From NCBI RefSeq assembly GCF_018687715.1, contig NC_056758.1:16519501-16583500 (forward strand): DNA of 64,000 bases, written 5' to 3'. Below are positions 35,931-47,530 of the stretch, piece after piece (the first letter of the stretch is position 1; each line of letters opens with the position of its first letter). The DNA comes from Carya illinoinensis (Eukaryota; Streptophyta; Magnoliopsida; Fagales; Juglandaceae). The notes beneath the pieces were generated by a model. It was not told where the DNA came from. It made no database searches and saw nothing but the letters and a program-made list of their open reading frames with translations. Made by a program: the position numbers and the translations under genes.

Positions 35931-36881
35931 ATGGTGCAAGCCGGATGCACCTATGAGCGCTTCCTGGCGCATAGGACTCCACACTTCACTGGAAATGAGG
36001 ATCCACTTCAGGCTGGAAAATGGATCAAAGATCTGGAGAGAACCTTTGAGGTGTGTGGATGCGCTGAGGCACAGCAAGTACTCTACGCCAGCTATCTCTT
36101 GCAAGGTACCGCTTCTGATTGGTGGGATACCAAGAGGGTGATGCTGGAATCGGAATTGGGATCTTTCGCTGCGGTGACCTGGCAGCGTTTCAAGAAGGAG
36201 TTCAATGACCGCTTCTTTCCCACATCGGTAAGGAAGCAAAAGGCAAGAGAGTTCTCCAATCTGGTCCAAGGGGGCGCGACAGTGGAGCTGTACGCCCGGA
36301 GGTTCATAGAACTTGAGCGGTTTGCTCCTTACCTTGTCGCCACTGAGGAGATGCGAGCAGATCGTTTCCAGGAGGGGCTACGCCATGACATACGCCGTAC
36401 GGTGGTCAGCCATCGGATATCCACTTTTCAGGAATTAGTGGATGTGGCCACCCTGGTGGAGCGGGAAAATAATCTGAGTGTGGGCTCCCCTCCAGGGCAT
36501 AAGAGGCGGAGTTTTTCTGGTGAAGGAAGCAGCTCGGGTTCGCCCCAAAAATTTGTTCAGCGGTACGGAACTCGACCTCAAACGTCCTCGGGTGTTCGTA
36601 TAGGAGGACGGGTGCCTATTTGTGGAGCTTGTAATAGAGCTCATGAGGGCGAGTGTCGGATGAGTAGTGGACCCCAGTGTTACCGGTGCGGTCAAGTGGG
36701 ACATATTGCTCGGGATTGCCCCGTCAGAGTTCAAGGAAGCCGTGGAGGTAGACACGGTGGAAGAACCAACCCGAGACAAGCAGTGCAAGCCCGGGTTTAT
36801 GCTGTCACATCCGGAGATGTGGATGATGAGACACCAGCGACTCAGAATGCTGGAGTCATGGCCGGTATGAGTCTAATCTAA
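35931..36881 (+). CDS. Intact gypsy Gag, 316 aa
   Basis: The ATG at 35931 (MVQAGCTYERF) is preferred over the upstream in-frame ATG at 35802, because the 43 residues between are hydrophobic leader translation without Gag character. The Retrotrans_gag core runs from about residue 20 to 170 (YASYLLQGTASDWWD; EFNDRFFPTSVRKQKAREF; ELYARRFIELERFAPYL; ELVDVATLVERE). Two Cys/His motifs follow: CGACNRAHEGEC and a canonical knuckle CYRCGQVGHIARDC. Gag forms the cytoplasmic particle that packages element RNA. The frame ends at a stop 38 residues or so after the basic RGGRHGGR stretch, and no protease or pol follows. An open gag in an otherwise empty element suggests selection on gag or very recent insertion. 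Confidence 0.9.
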   Translation: MVQAGCTYERFLAHRTPHFTGNEDPLQAGKWIKDLERTFEVCGCAEAQQVLYASYLLQGTASDWWDTKRVMLESELGSFAAVTWQRFKKEFNDRFFPTSVRKQKAREFSNLVQGGATVELYARRFIELERFAPYLVATEEMRADRFQEGLRHDIRRTVVSHRISTFQELVDVATLVERENNLSVGSPPGHKRRSFSGEGSSSGSPQKFVQRYGTRPQTSSGVRIGGRVPICGACNRAHEGECRMSSGPQCYRCGQVGHIARDCPVRVQGSRGGRHGGRTNPRQAVQARVYAVTSGDVDDETPATQNAGVMAGMSLI

Positions 36882-39658
36882 TCATTCGTGATGAATGCCT
36901 TGTGTGGTTTTGTTTTGTTTTATATATATGTTATCGAGGCTTAAAGAGAATGGCATGATCTGGGTGATCTTTTAGGGAAGTAGAATAATTGAGTTCTTTG
37001 GTTCCGTGGAGTTTATGAAATGGTCTTTAATGTAGTAGGTTGTAAGTTCAACAAATTTCGATGTTAGATTTTATGAAGTTTCTACAAGTTTTAAAGTTTG
37101 GGGCCTTATAGATTTTAGGAATATAAGTTTATGGTAATTAAGGTGATAGGTTCGACAAGCTTTGAGAGGAAATAATTAAATTTCGAGTTTTAGATTTCGT
37201 GATTTGGATGAGTAATTTGGTGGCAATTGAGGCTTTAGATTTTACAAGCTTTTAAGGTGAATGATTTGGATTAAAACCACCAATCTTGAGAATTTCAGAA
37301 AATGATTTATTATCTATTAATGTTTTAGAATTTGGAAGATTTGGGAGTCGATTTTTCTTTTATAGGGATGTAAGTTCTTTGATCTTAGAAGTTTCGGAAG
37401 ATGATTCTTATTTGATTTAAGGTTTTAGAATGGTAGAGTTGAAGGACTGGTTGATAATAAGAATTGAGTTCTTAGTTTTACAGACTTAGTGCTGTAGCTT
37501 GATCTACTCTAGTGAGTGATTAGTTGTAACCATTAAAATGGAGTTGTTTCGAGTTGAGTTATTGATATGAAAATTTTTCTAGAGTAGATTCCTTTGAGGA
37601 TTGGAAGTAATGATCTAGTTCATGTATTTCTTTGAGGATTGAAGATATCGAACTAGTTTAGAAAATAATTATTGTTAACTCGAGGTTGTAGTAATAGATT
37701 TTAGGAAATGATTTTATCGGTTAGAAAGAAATAGATCCATCGAGGTTTTGGAAACAATAGTTTAATTGTTGGTATTGAATTCGACTGAAGTTGAGACCTC
37801 ATGTTCGGGAGACTTTTAGGAACGGATTATTAGTAGGTTTAAGGTCATTTTCAGTATAAAGCTTTAAGCGATAGCTATTTGCTGATGTTAAGGGTATAAG
37901 TTAAGCAAATATAGGAATGATTCATGTTGATTTGCGGATATAAGTCGAGATGATGGAAATAGTGGTAATAGACTATTTGTGTGTTGGAATGACTATTCGT
38001 TTCGGCTAAGGACGTATGAGATCGACACGTGATAGTGGTGAATAGATTGGAGTGTTCAGTCGAAACGTGTTACTCAATGGTATGTTGGTTGGCAATAATT
38101 GTTATAGCTCGAGGTTATAGTGATAGGTTTTAGGATTGATTCATACCGAGTGAGGATAATAGATGATGCAGGTTTTAGAAAATGAATTTTTGTTTATTTT
38201 GAGGATAAGGTACGGATGTTGGAAATGGAAGTGATGGATCACTTATCCGTTAGAATGATTATTGATCTTAGCTAAGGGGTACATGAGATCCATTTATAGT
38301 GGTGGTAAGAGTGTATGGATTTCGGAGAGTACAAATCCTAGTCTCTTTTTGGCTTTGAGTTGTTTGGTAAGTGAATGGAATGTACAATTGAAGTGGGTTA
38401 CCAATTGGAGTGATGGTTGGCATTAATGGTTGAGTCTATCTTCAAGAATTAATTGTGACTTGAGGTCACACAGGAATTTAAATTGGTGAGGCTATACTTA
38501 TCTTTGGAGATCAAGTATCTAGTTGGGAGAATTGGGGATATGGTTATATAGCTTGAAAGGAGATCGTTAGGTCACCATGTGTGGAGTATGAAGTAATGAA
38601 TCTTGGAAGTTGAAACCTATGCATCAAAGGTGGGTAGCATGATCATATGTATGAGGTAATAAAACATTAGGATTCATGAGTGTTGTTTAATGGTTTTGAT
38701 GGATTGAAGATTTGAACAGTATGGCTTGTCTTGAGAATTTTTTGTGAAGTGCTATTGAAGGAATTAGTTGTGCTAAAACTAAAGTTTTTGAGGGTATAAG
38801 TAGGTGGGTGAGTTACCAAGAGCGTTTTGATTATGTCTAGGTGAAGTCAATGGGAGTTTATAGTGAGCTAGTTATTGCAAGATTAGATATTATTCAAAAT
38901 ATAGGTTATGAGCTTGAAGTGTGGGATATCGGATAGAGGTTATAGGCGCCCTTGTTGGTTGGCGGGAAAGGACTTGGGCCTTTTGGAGATGTTCCTTATC
39001 TTTAGAAGAGACAGGTGTATTTTGGGGATGATGTTATATGTTTTCAAATTAGGGCCTGGAGGTTGATTAGTACTGGTTCTGTCATCAATCAATGGATGTA
39101 TTTTGCGGAATGTTGGTTTTCGATTGGGGCAGCAATGGCCAACTGAGGAATGAGTGGAGATTTGAGGTTTTTGGAGGTATATGATTTTCTATGGAAAAGT
39201 GATAAAGGTCTTATTATGATTAGGTGTGGCTTGAGCTTATACTTCATGATATTAATTTTGAGGATATAGCCTTTATGTATTTTGGTGAGTTATCAGAGTG
39301 TGCGCGAAAGCGTGATTTTTGGAGATTCTTAGGAGTTCAAATTTTGTGTTGATGTTGAGGATTTAGTAGTGATTCGAAGTTTTAATGGAAGATTAATCTT
39401 TTGGTCGTACAATTTGGTTTATTGATGGTTAATTTTGGAGGTGGCTATTAGGTTACCAAGGTTGGAAAAGGATGAAAATTCGGAAGGTAAAGCAGAGGCG
39501 TCGTCGATATTAGCAATTTATGATGTGAAGTTAATAACCATTGGATTTGTTGGGAGTTGTCGTTGATATGTATCTCTCAAATATGTTCGGAGTTGTATGT
39601 TGTATCTGTTTGGCGCTGATGGTTGATCTTGCAAATTTCGAGGACGAAATTTGTTTTT
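36882..39658. other. Non-coding internal region of the gag-only element
   Basis: About 2.8 kb where pol would be expected. All six frames are closed by frequent stops and no RT, RNase H or integrase word is visible. The composition is G/T-rich on the plus strand with many 'gattttag/gaggtt' words, unlike decayed pol. It ends in TTTCGAGGACGAAATTTG and the purine tract. Confidence 0.8.
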
Positions 39659-39671
39659 AAGGGGGGAAGGA
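39659..39671 (+). other. Polypurine tract of the gag-only element
   Basis: AAGGGGGGAAGGA directly precedes the 3' LTR start TGTGATG. It is the expected primer for plus-strand DNA synthesis. Confidence 0.85.
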
Positions 39672-41749
39672 TGTGATGACCCGCTTTTACGTGTATTTTC
39701 ACTGAAGGGTTGTTTTTATTTTAATTAATCTGCGTTTTAAAATTTGTTTTTAATTTAATATAATTTATTTGTGGTTGTGTTTTATTTCTTTTAGTTGTTG
39801 TGTGGTTTTAATCTTTTTGGCGGTTTAGTTTTGTTTCCCGGAATGAGGACTGGACCTCATCTCTTTTCACATCTTTTTCCTTTTTTCTTTTTCCCTTACT
39901 TTCTTTTTTCCTTCTTTTTCTTTTTTTTTCTTTTTCTCTCTTCTCTCTCCCCGATCCGGACCCCCCCGTGTTCTCTCTCTCTCCTCCCTCTCCCTCACGC
40001 CGGCGTCACCTTCTCTCTACCCTACCGCCGCCGTCCGGCCTCCCACCGGTCCCATTCTCTTCCTCTCCCTCCGGTGCACCACCCCACCCAAACTCACCCC
40101 CAACCGGCCGGCCGTTTGGTCGGAAAAGCCCTCCAAAGCCTCCACGGTTTTTCCTCCGATCCGCCGCCGTCGCTCCACCTCCGGCCACCATTTCTTCACC
40201 ACTTCATCACCGACTCCTTGCCGTCCTAACCCACCCATTTCCGGCCTCCAACGACCACCGGAACAGCTCCTACGAGCTTAGTTTCCGTTTTGGGTAATCC
40301 GGCCATTCCGCCGCCACCCACGGCCGTTCGTCACTTCCAATAGCTTCACAACCATCCCTAGACCATACCCTATCAATCTCGTGTCCTAGTTTGTCTCCGT
40401 TCAAAAGTGGGTAATTTATTACCCACGGCAACAGTGTAAATTACACTGTTACGTTGCTTTTCCTCCGCCGTTTGCAACGCCGCTTGTTTTCTAAAATTGC
40501 CGTATAGCGCTGTAAGTATTTTCCAAACCCTATTTTCAGATTTTAATATATATTGCTCATTCAATTATTTATTGTTGTTGGTTGTTGATTCCGGACTGAG
40601 TCCGAGGAGTTTCGGGGGTCGGATGGATGGAGGACGGAGTTGCCTGTTTATTTGTTTCATGTTGTTTGATTATTTTATTATGCATTGTTATGGCATTACA
40701 TGGTGCATGCACGGGTGTTTGTGGATTTATGTGAAAAGCCGGTGTTTTGGCGTAAGTGTGTTGCGGGTGCGTGTGTATCACGAGCCCAAGCCGGGATGGG
40801 TTATTATCTCGGTGGAACTCCTCTGGTCACTCGGGAGCGGAATAAACTGAGTGATGTCCCCTGAGTTGTCGAGAGAGATGACGGGAGCGGGGCTAGGGGA
40901 TGCTTGGCTACGAACGCGCTGGGCGTGGAACCAGGCATCGCCCTACTCACCGACTCCGTGGCCCTTCGCTGGCGAGGGCTAGAGGATGCTTGGCTACGCA
41001 CGCGTGGGAGGCGCGGAACTGGGCATCGCTCGTTAGGTGTCACATGCGTGGTGGTACTCTACGGTGTGACACTGGAGCCAGGGTGTGCGGATGACCCCTA
41101 GGGGAGGTCATGGTGTATACGGTTAAAATTGGATAATGGTTTATAAGGCCAAAAGGGACTTTTGGCGTGGGCCAGATGGACTTCTGGCGAGATATTGGAC
41201 CAAATGGACTTTTGGCGGCCAAATGTGACTTTTGGCGTGTTTTTCGGAAATGATGTGTTTTTGGGCCAAATGGGTTTTTGGCGTGTGTGGAAAAAATTAT
41301 GTTTTATGGGCTTTGTGCATTGGGCATGTTTCATGCATATTGTTTGAGTCCTATGTGTTTTTATCTGGTAGCGTTTGGGTTTACTTACCTGCGGAACCAT
41401 TTGTGGTTCCGTAGCTTTTGGTGCAGGTGATGAGGATGAGGAGGAGGAGGCTGAGCCCGAGGATGCGGCTCCGTCGGGTTGCTGATGATATGTTTTATAT
41501 TTGTCTAAAACTGTATTTGTGGTTTTTGTAATATTTTATTTATGTATGTTTTAAACAGCCTGTATTATGTTAAGAAAAAAAATTCTGGTACTTAGTTATA
41601 TGACTTTCGTTATCCGCTGCGTTTTTCTTGTGCACACTTGTTGCCTTTGCACACACTTGGCACCCGTCGATGGGATGGTGACCCGGGTTGTCACCATCCG
41701 GACGTCTCGATTTTTCCGTGTTCGGGCGTGGGGAATTGGGGGCGTCACA
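39672..41749 (+). repeat. 3' LTR of the gag-only gypsy element
   Basis: Near-identical partner of 33545-35657. The most visible differences are small deletions in the T-rich and CCGGCC-rich parts (39880-40060) and scattered single-base changes, many of C-to-T or G-to-A type. Confidence 0.95.
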
Positions 41750-41754
41750 CTGTC

Positions 41755-42650
41755 AACATATTTGAGTGTGTCAGCCCCATGGACAAGGGCATGTCCATGC
41801 CTAAGGGAGAAGTTCTAGCCACCTTCTCTACGCCCTTGATGTATTCTTTGGGAAGAACCCATATCGAGGGGCAATGAGCCACAACAAGAAGGGTTGAGGG
41901 GCCTTCTCACCTGCATTCCTCTCCCCCAGATGGAGCAGTAGTGGAAATGGTTCATCATTTGAGAAGTTTTCTGTCTTTGGTATGACATTGCTAGCTTACT
42001 AGCATTTTCTTTTACACTCGTACCTCTTGCCTTATTTTATCCTTGTGTCTTGTAGAGTGTGAATGACCTGGCAGCTTGGATTGTGGCTAATCGCGCAACA
42101 TTGGAGTCAAAATTTCACACTAGGCAAATGTTTGCTTTCTTTGCTAAGAGGGAACTTGGTCAGTTGCTAGCTAAGAAAACCGAGGTGGAGTCCTACCTAG
42201 AGCAATCTGATGGGTACATTCACTCTTTAGAGAGCGAGCTCGAGCTTCTTCACGATGAAGCATCTGAGCTCCACAGTGAGCTACTTCACACCAAGTCCAC
42301 CAACATGCGTAATAGTTTTGCATTGCAATTGGTGGAGTATGATCGTGATTCTGCTTGCGCCTAGTTGTCTCGTATGGGTGGAGAGTTGAGCTCCCTTCAA
42401 CAGTTGTTGGCTGCCGCTGAGCAATGATGCTCGAGGTCCACCCAAACGTTGGCTTCTTCTGAAAATACTTGCGGGCAACTTGTCCTTGAGCTTTCAGAAG
42501 TGAAGACATCGTATAAGAAGGCTCATAGGCAATTTGGCCTTAAGTTGTTAGAGATGAAGGGATCTTACGAGGATTTGTGCAACAAGCATATTGCCTACAA
42601 GAAGGACATGGAAGAAGCAGACACCAAATAGGACAAAATGAACCAATCCC
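41755..42650 (+). pseudogene. Antisense extra ORF of Tat-type element, piece 3
   Basis: The coding sense resumes directly after the TSD CTGTC. An intron-like break, GTATGACATT...TTGTAG at 41980-42055, precedes SVNDLAAWIVANRATLESKF. A long coiled-coil region follows (YLEQSDGYIHSLESELELL; 42059-42364, then 42449-42631) with stops near 42362, 42427 and 42630. Coiled coils after the Transposase_28 domain are normal for these proteins. The piece ends at the left end of the nested hAT element. Confidence 0.7.
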
Positions 42651-42835
42651 TAGGGTTGTAAACGAGCCGAGTTCGAGTGAGCCTGGGGAGTGCGAGCTCG
42701 GCTTGTTCACTACTCGAGTCGAGCTTCGGCTTGCCGAGCCTATGAGCCACTTCGAGCTTGGCTTGTATAGTAGGGAAATGAACTCGAGCTCAGCTCGAGC
42801 TCGGTTATGTTAATGAGCCGAGCCCAAGCTCGGCT

Positions 42836-43146
42836 CGAGCTCGGCTCGTTTATATCAAAATCCCACTAATTAAATTATTTATATAAACATATAAAATTAT
42901 AAAATTAAAATAAATGCATCAATACTGATAACAAATTAGTCGAGCTCGGCTCGTTTATGTCAAAATCCCACTAATTAAATTATTTATATAAACATATAAA
43001 ATTATAAAATTAAAATAAACGCATCAATACTGATAACAAATTAGTCGAGCTCGGCTCGTTTATGTCAAAATCCCACTAATTAAATTATTTATATAAACAT
43101 ATAAAATTATAAAATTAAAATAAATGTATCAATGCTGATAACAAAT
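42836..43146. repeat. 105-bp tandem repeat, three units, in the hAT end
   Basis: Units starting TCGGCTCGTTTAT at 42841, 42946 and 43051 are nearly identical. Each carries one GAGCTCGGCTCG word, so the array multiplies a likely transposase-binding motif near the element's left end. Confidence 0.95.
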
Positions 43147-44767
43147 TAAATACAAATTTACATTAAGAGTATTATGGCTATGGACTTATGGTACAATATT
43201 AGACGAAATTTTACATCTTAATGGAACAAGTGAATAAAAAAATTAATTACAACAATAAATTATGAAATAATAGACATTATATTTCAAAACAAAAAATGGG
43301 CTGTCAAATGACAAAGTCCTCAGTCTTCATGGAATCATGAATGGAGCCAGCCAGAAATCTTGACATTGTTGCCCTGCATACACTAATACACTAAAACTTT
43401 GGTGTTATTTTTAATCCCTTGCTCAAGTACTATTAACTTAGCAATACTGTCAAGGAATATCCCACAGAAAATGCAAAACTTAATTTGCCGTGAAAAATCA
43501 ATATCATATCTCTAACAAGTTACACAATACAATTATACAAGCAATATCATAAATAAATATGTGCATTAGGGATTTAGACAAGTTTTGAAATCTGATATCA
43601 CCATGACAGTCACGTAAGTCAGCAAGTTTCCAAAATCTGATAGAAATATGTGTATAAGTGATTCAGCCAAGTTACCAAATGCATTATGCAGTTACCACAG
43701 AACAGATCCAAAACAACGACCCAGCAATAGGCAATAGCCAATAGGCATGACTCATATCAGCCAGACAACAAACTGTGTGGTAGACAAATTGACAACTTCA
43801 ATGGGCACACACATAGAAAATACTCAAAACTTAATACTCTCATACCAGCCACAAAATATCAATACAAAATAGATACAAAATGCAGTTTGAGATAGTTACT
43901 AGCCACAGGCCCACAATACTCAATACTCAATAGTCAATAGGCAACATACTCTCATTCTCATACCATTAGTAGTTACCAAATAAGTTACCAAAGAAGTTAC
44001 AAGTTTATAACAAGTTACCAAAGTTCAACAAAATCAGCCAGACAAACATATAGATGGCCAACTACAGTGTCCAAAACAAATGTTCACAACAAGTTACCAA
44101 AGCTTGAACTTAATCTCATTCTTCTAACTGCAGACTGCAGTTACCAAAATTTAGGAAATTCACAATGACAGGAAGTTACCAAACTTATACAAAATCTGAG
44201 TTCACGTAAGAAGTTAACAAGTTTCCAAACTTGAACAAAATCACCATGACAACCTACGCACACTGATCCAATAAAAAAACATTGATATAATTTTTATTCC
44301 CTTACAAAATTATTCAAGTACTTTTAACTTAGTAATATTGTCAAGGGATGATTGCAATGCAAAATTTAATTTGCCATTTAAAGTAAATCAAGGAAATCTG
44401 GATGGTGAGGAGTTAGAACTTAGAAATTACCTTAACTATCATGATTCATATTATCCTAAACAAAATCAAATAGAACAACCAAACTGTCCAAATATTACAA
44501 AGTAAACTGTCCAAATATCATATAGCAAATAATGTAGACTGAACAAAAAAAAAAAAAAACCAGATAAAACAAGAAAACTGCCCAAATGCTCCATTTTTTC
44601 AACATGCTAAAAAAATAGAATGTAAGTCTGTATGGGCCTATTGCTGTGGCAAGAGAATATGAGTTTCTGATGGAACATCATCTGTTGACAAGAAAAAAAC
44701 AGTAGTTAGTATTTTTGTAAATAAATTAATAATAGTAACTATAAAATAGTATAATAGCAATAGGCAA

Positions 44768-46679
44768 TTAAAATAAATAAAATATACTTACAGAATTTGT
44801 GGATAATCTTTTAAGCCCATATAATGCTCTAACCCAATTAGACCCACGTAACAACATCTGGATAGTTTCAGTCTTCAATGAAGCTCTATGAGAATCAATG
44901 ACTCTGCCTCTTGCGCTGAATGTTGATTTTGAGCTAACTGTGGTAATTGGAGTAGCCAAAATATCTTGGGCCAGTTTAGACAAAGCTCGAAACTTGAGAC
45001 TATTTGTTTTCCACCATTCCAAGGCATCAAAACTTGCATCTGAACCCTTTTCACAAATATAAATACTCTGCTCTAAATAATTGTCCAGTTCTGATTTACT
45101 AGGCTACACGGTATCAACACTTCTAACAAAAGATTTAAATAATGACTGGCCACTCTGCATGCTTCTCCCAGACTCAACACTTGAGAAAGAACCAGATACA
45201 TTCATTCGAGCATTATCTTGCTCTCTTTGTGCCTCAAGAGTTGAATTGTATTCATGAACATACTCATTATATAACTCAAGCAACACAGCAGAGACATGAT
45301 CAATATTCTTAGCAGCCTCCAGCCTGTGATAAATTAAAGGAAAACAAAACTGGATCAGGACCATTTTGAATCTAGGATCTAACACCGCAGCAATTAACAT
45401 CAATAGATTACACTCCCCCCAATATTTGTCAAACTTAGCACTCATTTTTCTTACTATTGATTTCATGTACTCATTCTCATCTCTACTCTTCTTACCTAAG
45501 ATATCCTTCATTCTCCAAATTTCAAAAAGAAATAAGTTTGATGTTGGGTAATCACTTCCAGATACAATATTTGTGACTTCATTGAAAATAGCTAATAGTT
45601 GACAAACATTTTCAACTTGCCCCCATTCTTCAACAGTTGGAACCCATTCAAAACATCTATCTCTATCACCATATCTAGGAAAAACTTCTTTGAACTAAAT
45701 TGCAGCATCCAACATCCGAATGGCAACATCATTAGAACTAACATTGTCAACAGTAATTGAACTAATTTTATTCTCAATCCCCCAATTTTAGAAACACTTT
45801 TCCAAAGCATCAGCAATAAGAAAGCCAGTATGTGGAGGTGGCACATTACAAAAGTTCAAGACACGCCTCTGAAGATGCCAATCAGAGTCTATAAAATGAC
45901 ATGTCACTACCATATATGAAAGTTTTTGACAAGAAGTCCACATGTCAGTTGTGATATGAACATTATTCACATGTTTAAGCAAAGCCCTTAACTTTGTCTT
46001 TTCATTCTCATAAGTTCTCATGCATTCTTTCTTTGCAGCAGCCCGAGACATTTTTTCCCAATATGGAGTGTTTGCACTCATGAATCTATTAAATACCACA
46101 TGTTCCATTAAAGAGAATGGATATTCATGGTAAAGTATCATATGAGAGGCAAGCTCTCGGACCCTATTACGATCATAGGTAAAGTTTGAGACAGTGAAGC
46201 CACCATTTGCCTCCTTAGACTCAACTGCTAAGACTTTTTATTTTTTCTTAGACCCCATGTATGGCAAACAGGTCAGCAGGTGCCTACGTAATGTAGTTGT
46301 AGAACTTGAGCAAGAAGCTTTAAATAACGTTTTACACCACTTATATTGAGGCTGTTTAACCCCATCTCTATCAATTTCATCAAATCCTTCCATACATCAG
46401 AAGTCCTCTTTCTTTTTTTTTTCTTTCATAGGCTACTGTTTGAACTTATGTGGAAGGGCCCTCAGTAGACACAGTATTAGGGGCCTGAGAATTTTGAGCA
46501 GTGTCTCTATCATTATCAGATATGGCCTCTACTAAGCTAATCCCAACAGAGTTTTCATTTTCATACTCCTCTACCGGATCAACATCATTCACTGGATCAC
46601 CCATTTGGTGGGATCTAATATTTTGTAAACATAAAACTAGAAATATATAATAAGCATATAAACACTGACCAGAAATCAA
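44768..46679 (-). pseudogene. hAT transposase (RICESLEEPER-like), broken
   Basis: Minus-strand pieces in order: acidic N-terminus (46679-46446); a BED-finger remnant near 46370-46270 (KWCKTLFKA then TTTLRRHLLTC, first Cys apparently lost); the catalytic region beginning near 46141 (HVNNVHITTDMWTSCQKLSY, the conserved TxDxWTS word); a middle part at 45846-45592; MKDILGKKSRDENEYMKSIV (45511) with LDPRFKM; and the C-terminal hATC dimerisation domain ILATPITTVSSKSTFSARGR at 45022-44768. Stops and frame changes separate them (for example near 45105 and 45695), although some gaps could be introns. No complete frame exists, so the element is probably non-autonomous today. Confidence 0.85.
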
Positions 46680-46689
46680 AACAACCTTT

Positions 46690-46940
46690 CAACTTGGTGG
46701 CTCAAGGTGCTACCAGAAGGCAAGGATACTAAAAGATGTTAAAGTAAAAACAATTTCACAATAACAGTTTTGTTATATAGCCCTGCCTTGATGGCTCAAT
46801 GTGCCTCCAAAAGGCAAGGCTGATATAGTTGATTTAATTCAACTAAAACATATGTTAAAGTCAAAGTAATTTGACTTGAACATTTTTAGTATACAATCTT
46901 GCCTTAGTGGCTTGATGTGCCTCTAGAAGCAATGCACCTC
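46690..46940. repeat. ~110-bp minisatellite, three imperfect units
   Basis: CTTGGTGGCTCAAGGTGC (46692), CTTGATGGCTCAATGTGCC (46787) and CTTAGTGGCTTGATGTGCC (46911) head similar units that include AGAAGGCAAGG-like and TGTTAAAGT words. The array lies upstream of the hAT transposase pseudogene. Confidence 0.7.
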
Positions 46941-47023
46941 AACAACATAAACATAGAAGAAACTGGATAAAACTTGTCAACAAAAACATATTAAACACAA
47001 TACCATTTCATACTTGTAATTAG

Positions 47024-47530
47024 AACAGAAACACAAAACAGATTGGAACAGATTAATCAAGAAACACAATTTTATGGCATAATTAAATACTTGAAGCAAG
47101 AACAATGTATAAACATTTATAATCACAAAACAGATTCAAGAAAGTATATTTAAGTACTTGAAATTAGAACAAAAACACAAAACATATTGAAACAGATTAA
47201 TCAAGCAACACAATTTTATGGCATAATTAAATACTTGAAGCAAGAACAATGTATAAACATTTATAATCAACCAAAACAGATTCAAGAAAGCATATTTAAG
47301 TACTTGAAATTAGAACATAAACACAAAACAGATTGGATAAGAATTAAGATGAATCAAGTAACACATGAAAAAGATGACAACATTAAATACTTGAAGCAAT
47401 CACCATATACAATCCTTTATAATCAACCAAAACAGATTCAAAAAAGTATATTTAAATACTTGAAATTAGAACATAAACACAGTTACACAACTACAAGACA
47501 GATTGTAAGAGATAAATCAACCAATACATG
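47024..47530. repeat. ~145-bp tandem repeat, about 3.5 units
   Basis: CACAATTTTATGGCATAATT occurs at 47065 and 47209, with a related unit from about 47359 and a partial one after 47460. Each unit carries TACTTGAA(G/A), CAGATTCAAGAAAG and ACATAAACACA words. The 115-aa Lys/Gln-rich ORF here is an artefact of the repeat. Confidence 0.85.

Larger units (their letters stand above)
33545..41749 (+). mobile_element. Non-autonomous gypsy element with gag only (TR-GAG-like)
   Basis: The LTRs are 33545-35657 (2113 bp) and 39672-41749 (2078 bp), both starting TGTGATGACCC and ending GGCGTCACA. A perfect TSD CTGTC flanks the element (33540-33544 and 41750-41754). PBS TGGTATCAGAGCGGTTTGG starts at 35660 and the polypurine tract AAGGGGGGAAGGA ends at 39671. 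Inside there is one intact gag ORF and then about 2.8 kb without coding potential. The motif TTCGAGGACGAAATTTG before the purine tract is typical of Del/Tekay chromoviruses, so pol was probably lost from such an element. By eye the LTRs differ at only about 1 in 80 positions plus a few indels, so this is the youngest clear insertion in the window. Confidence 0.95.
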
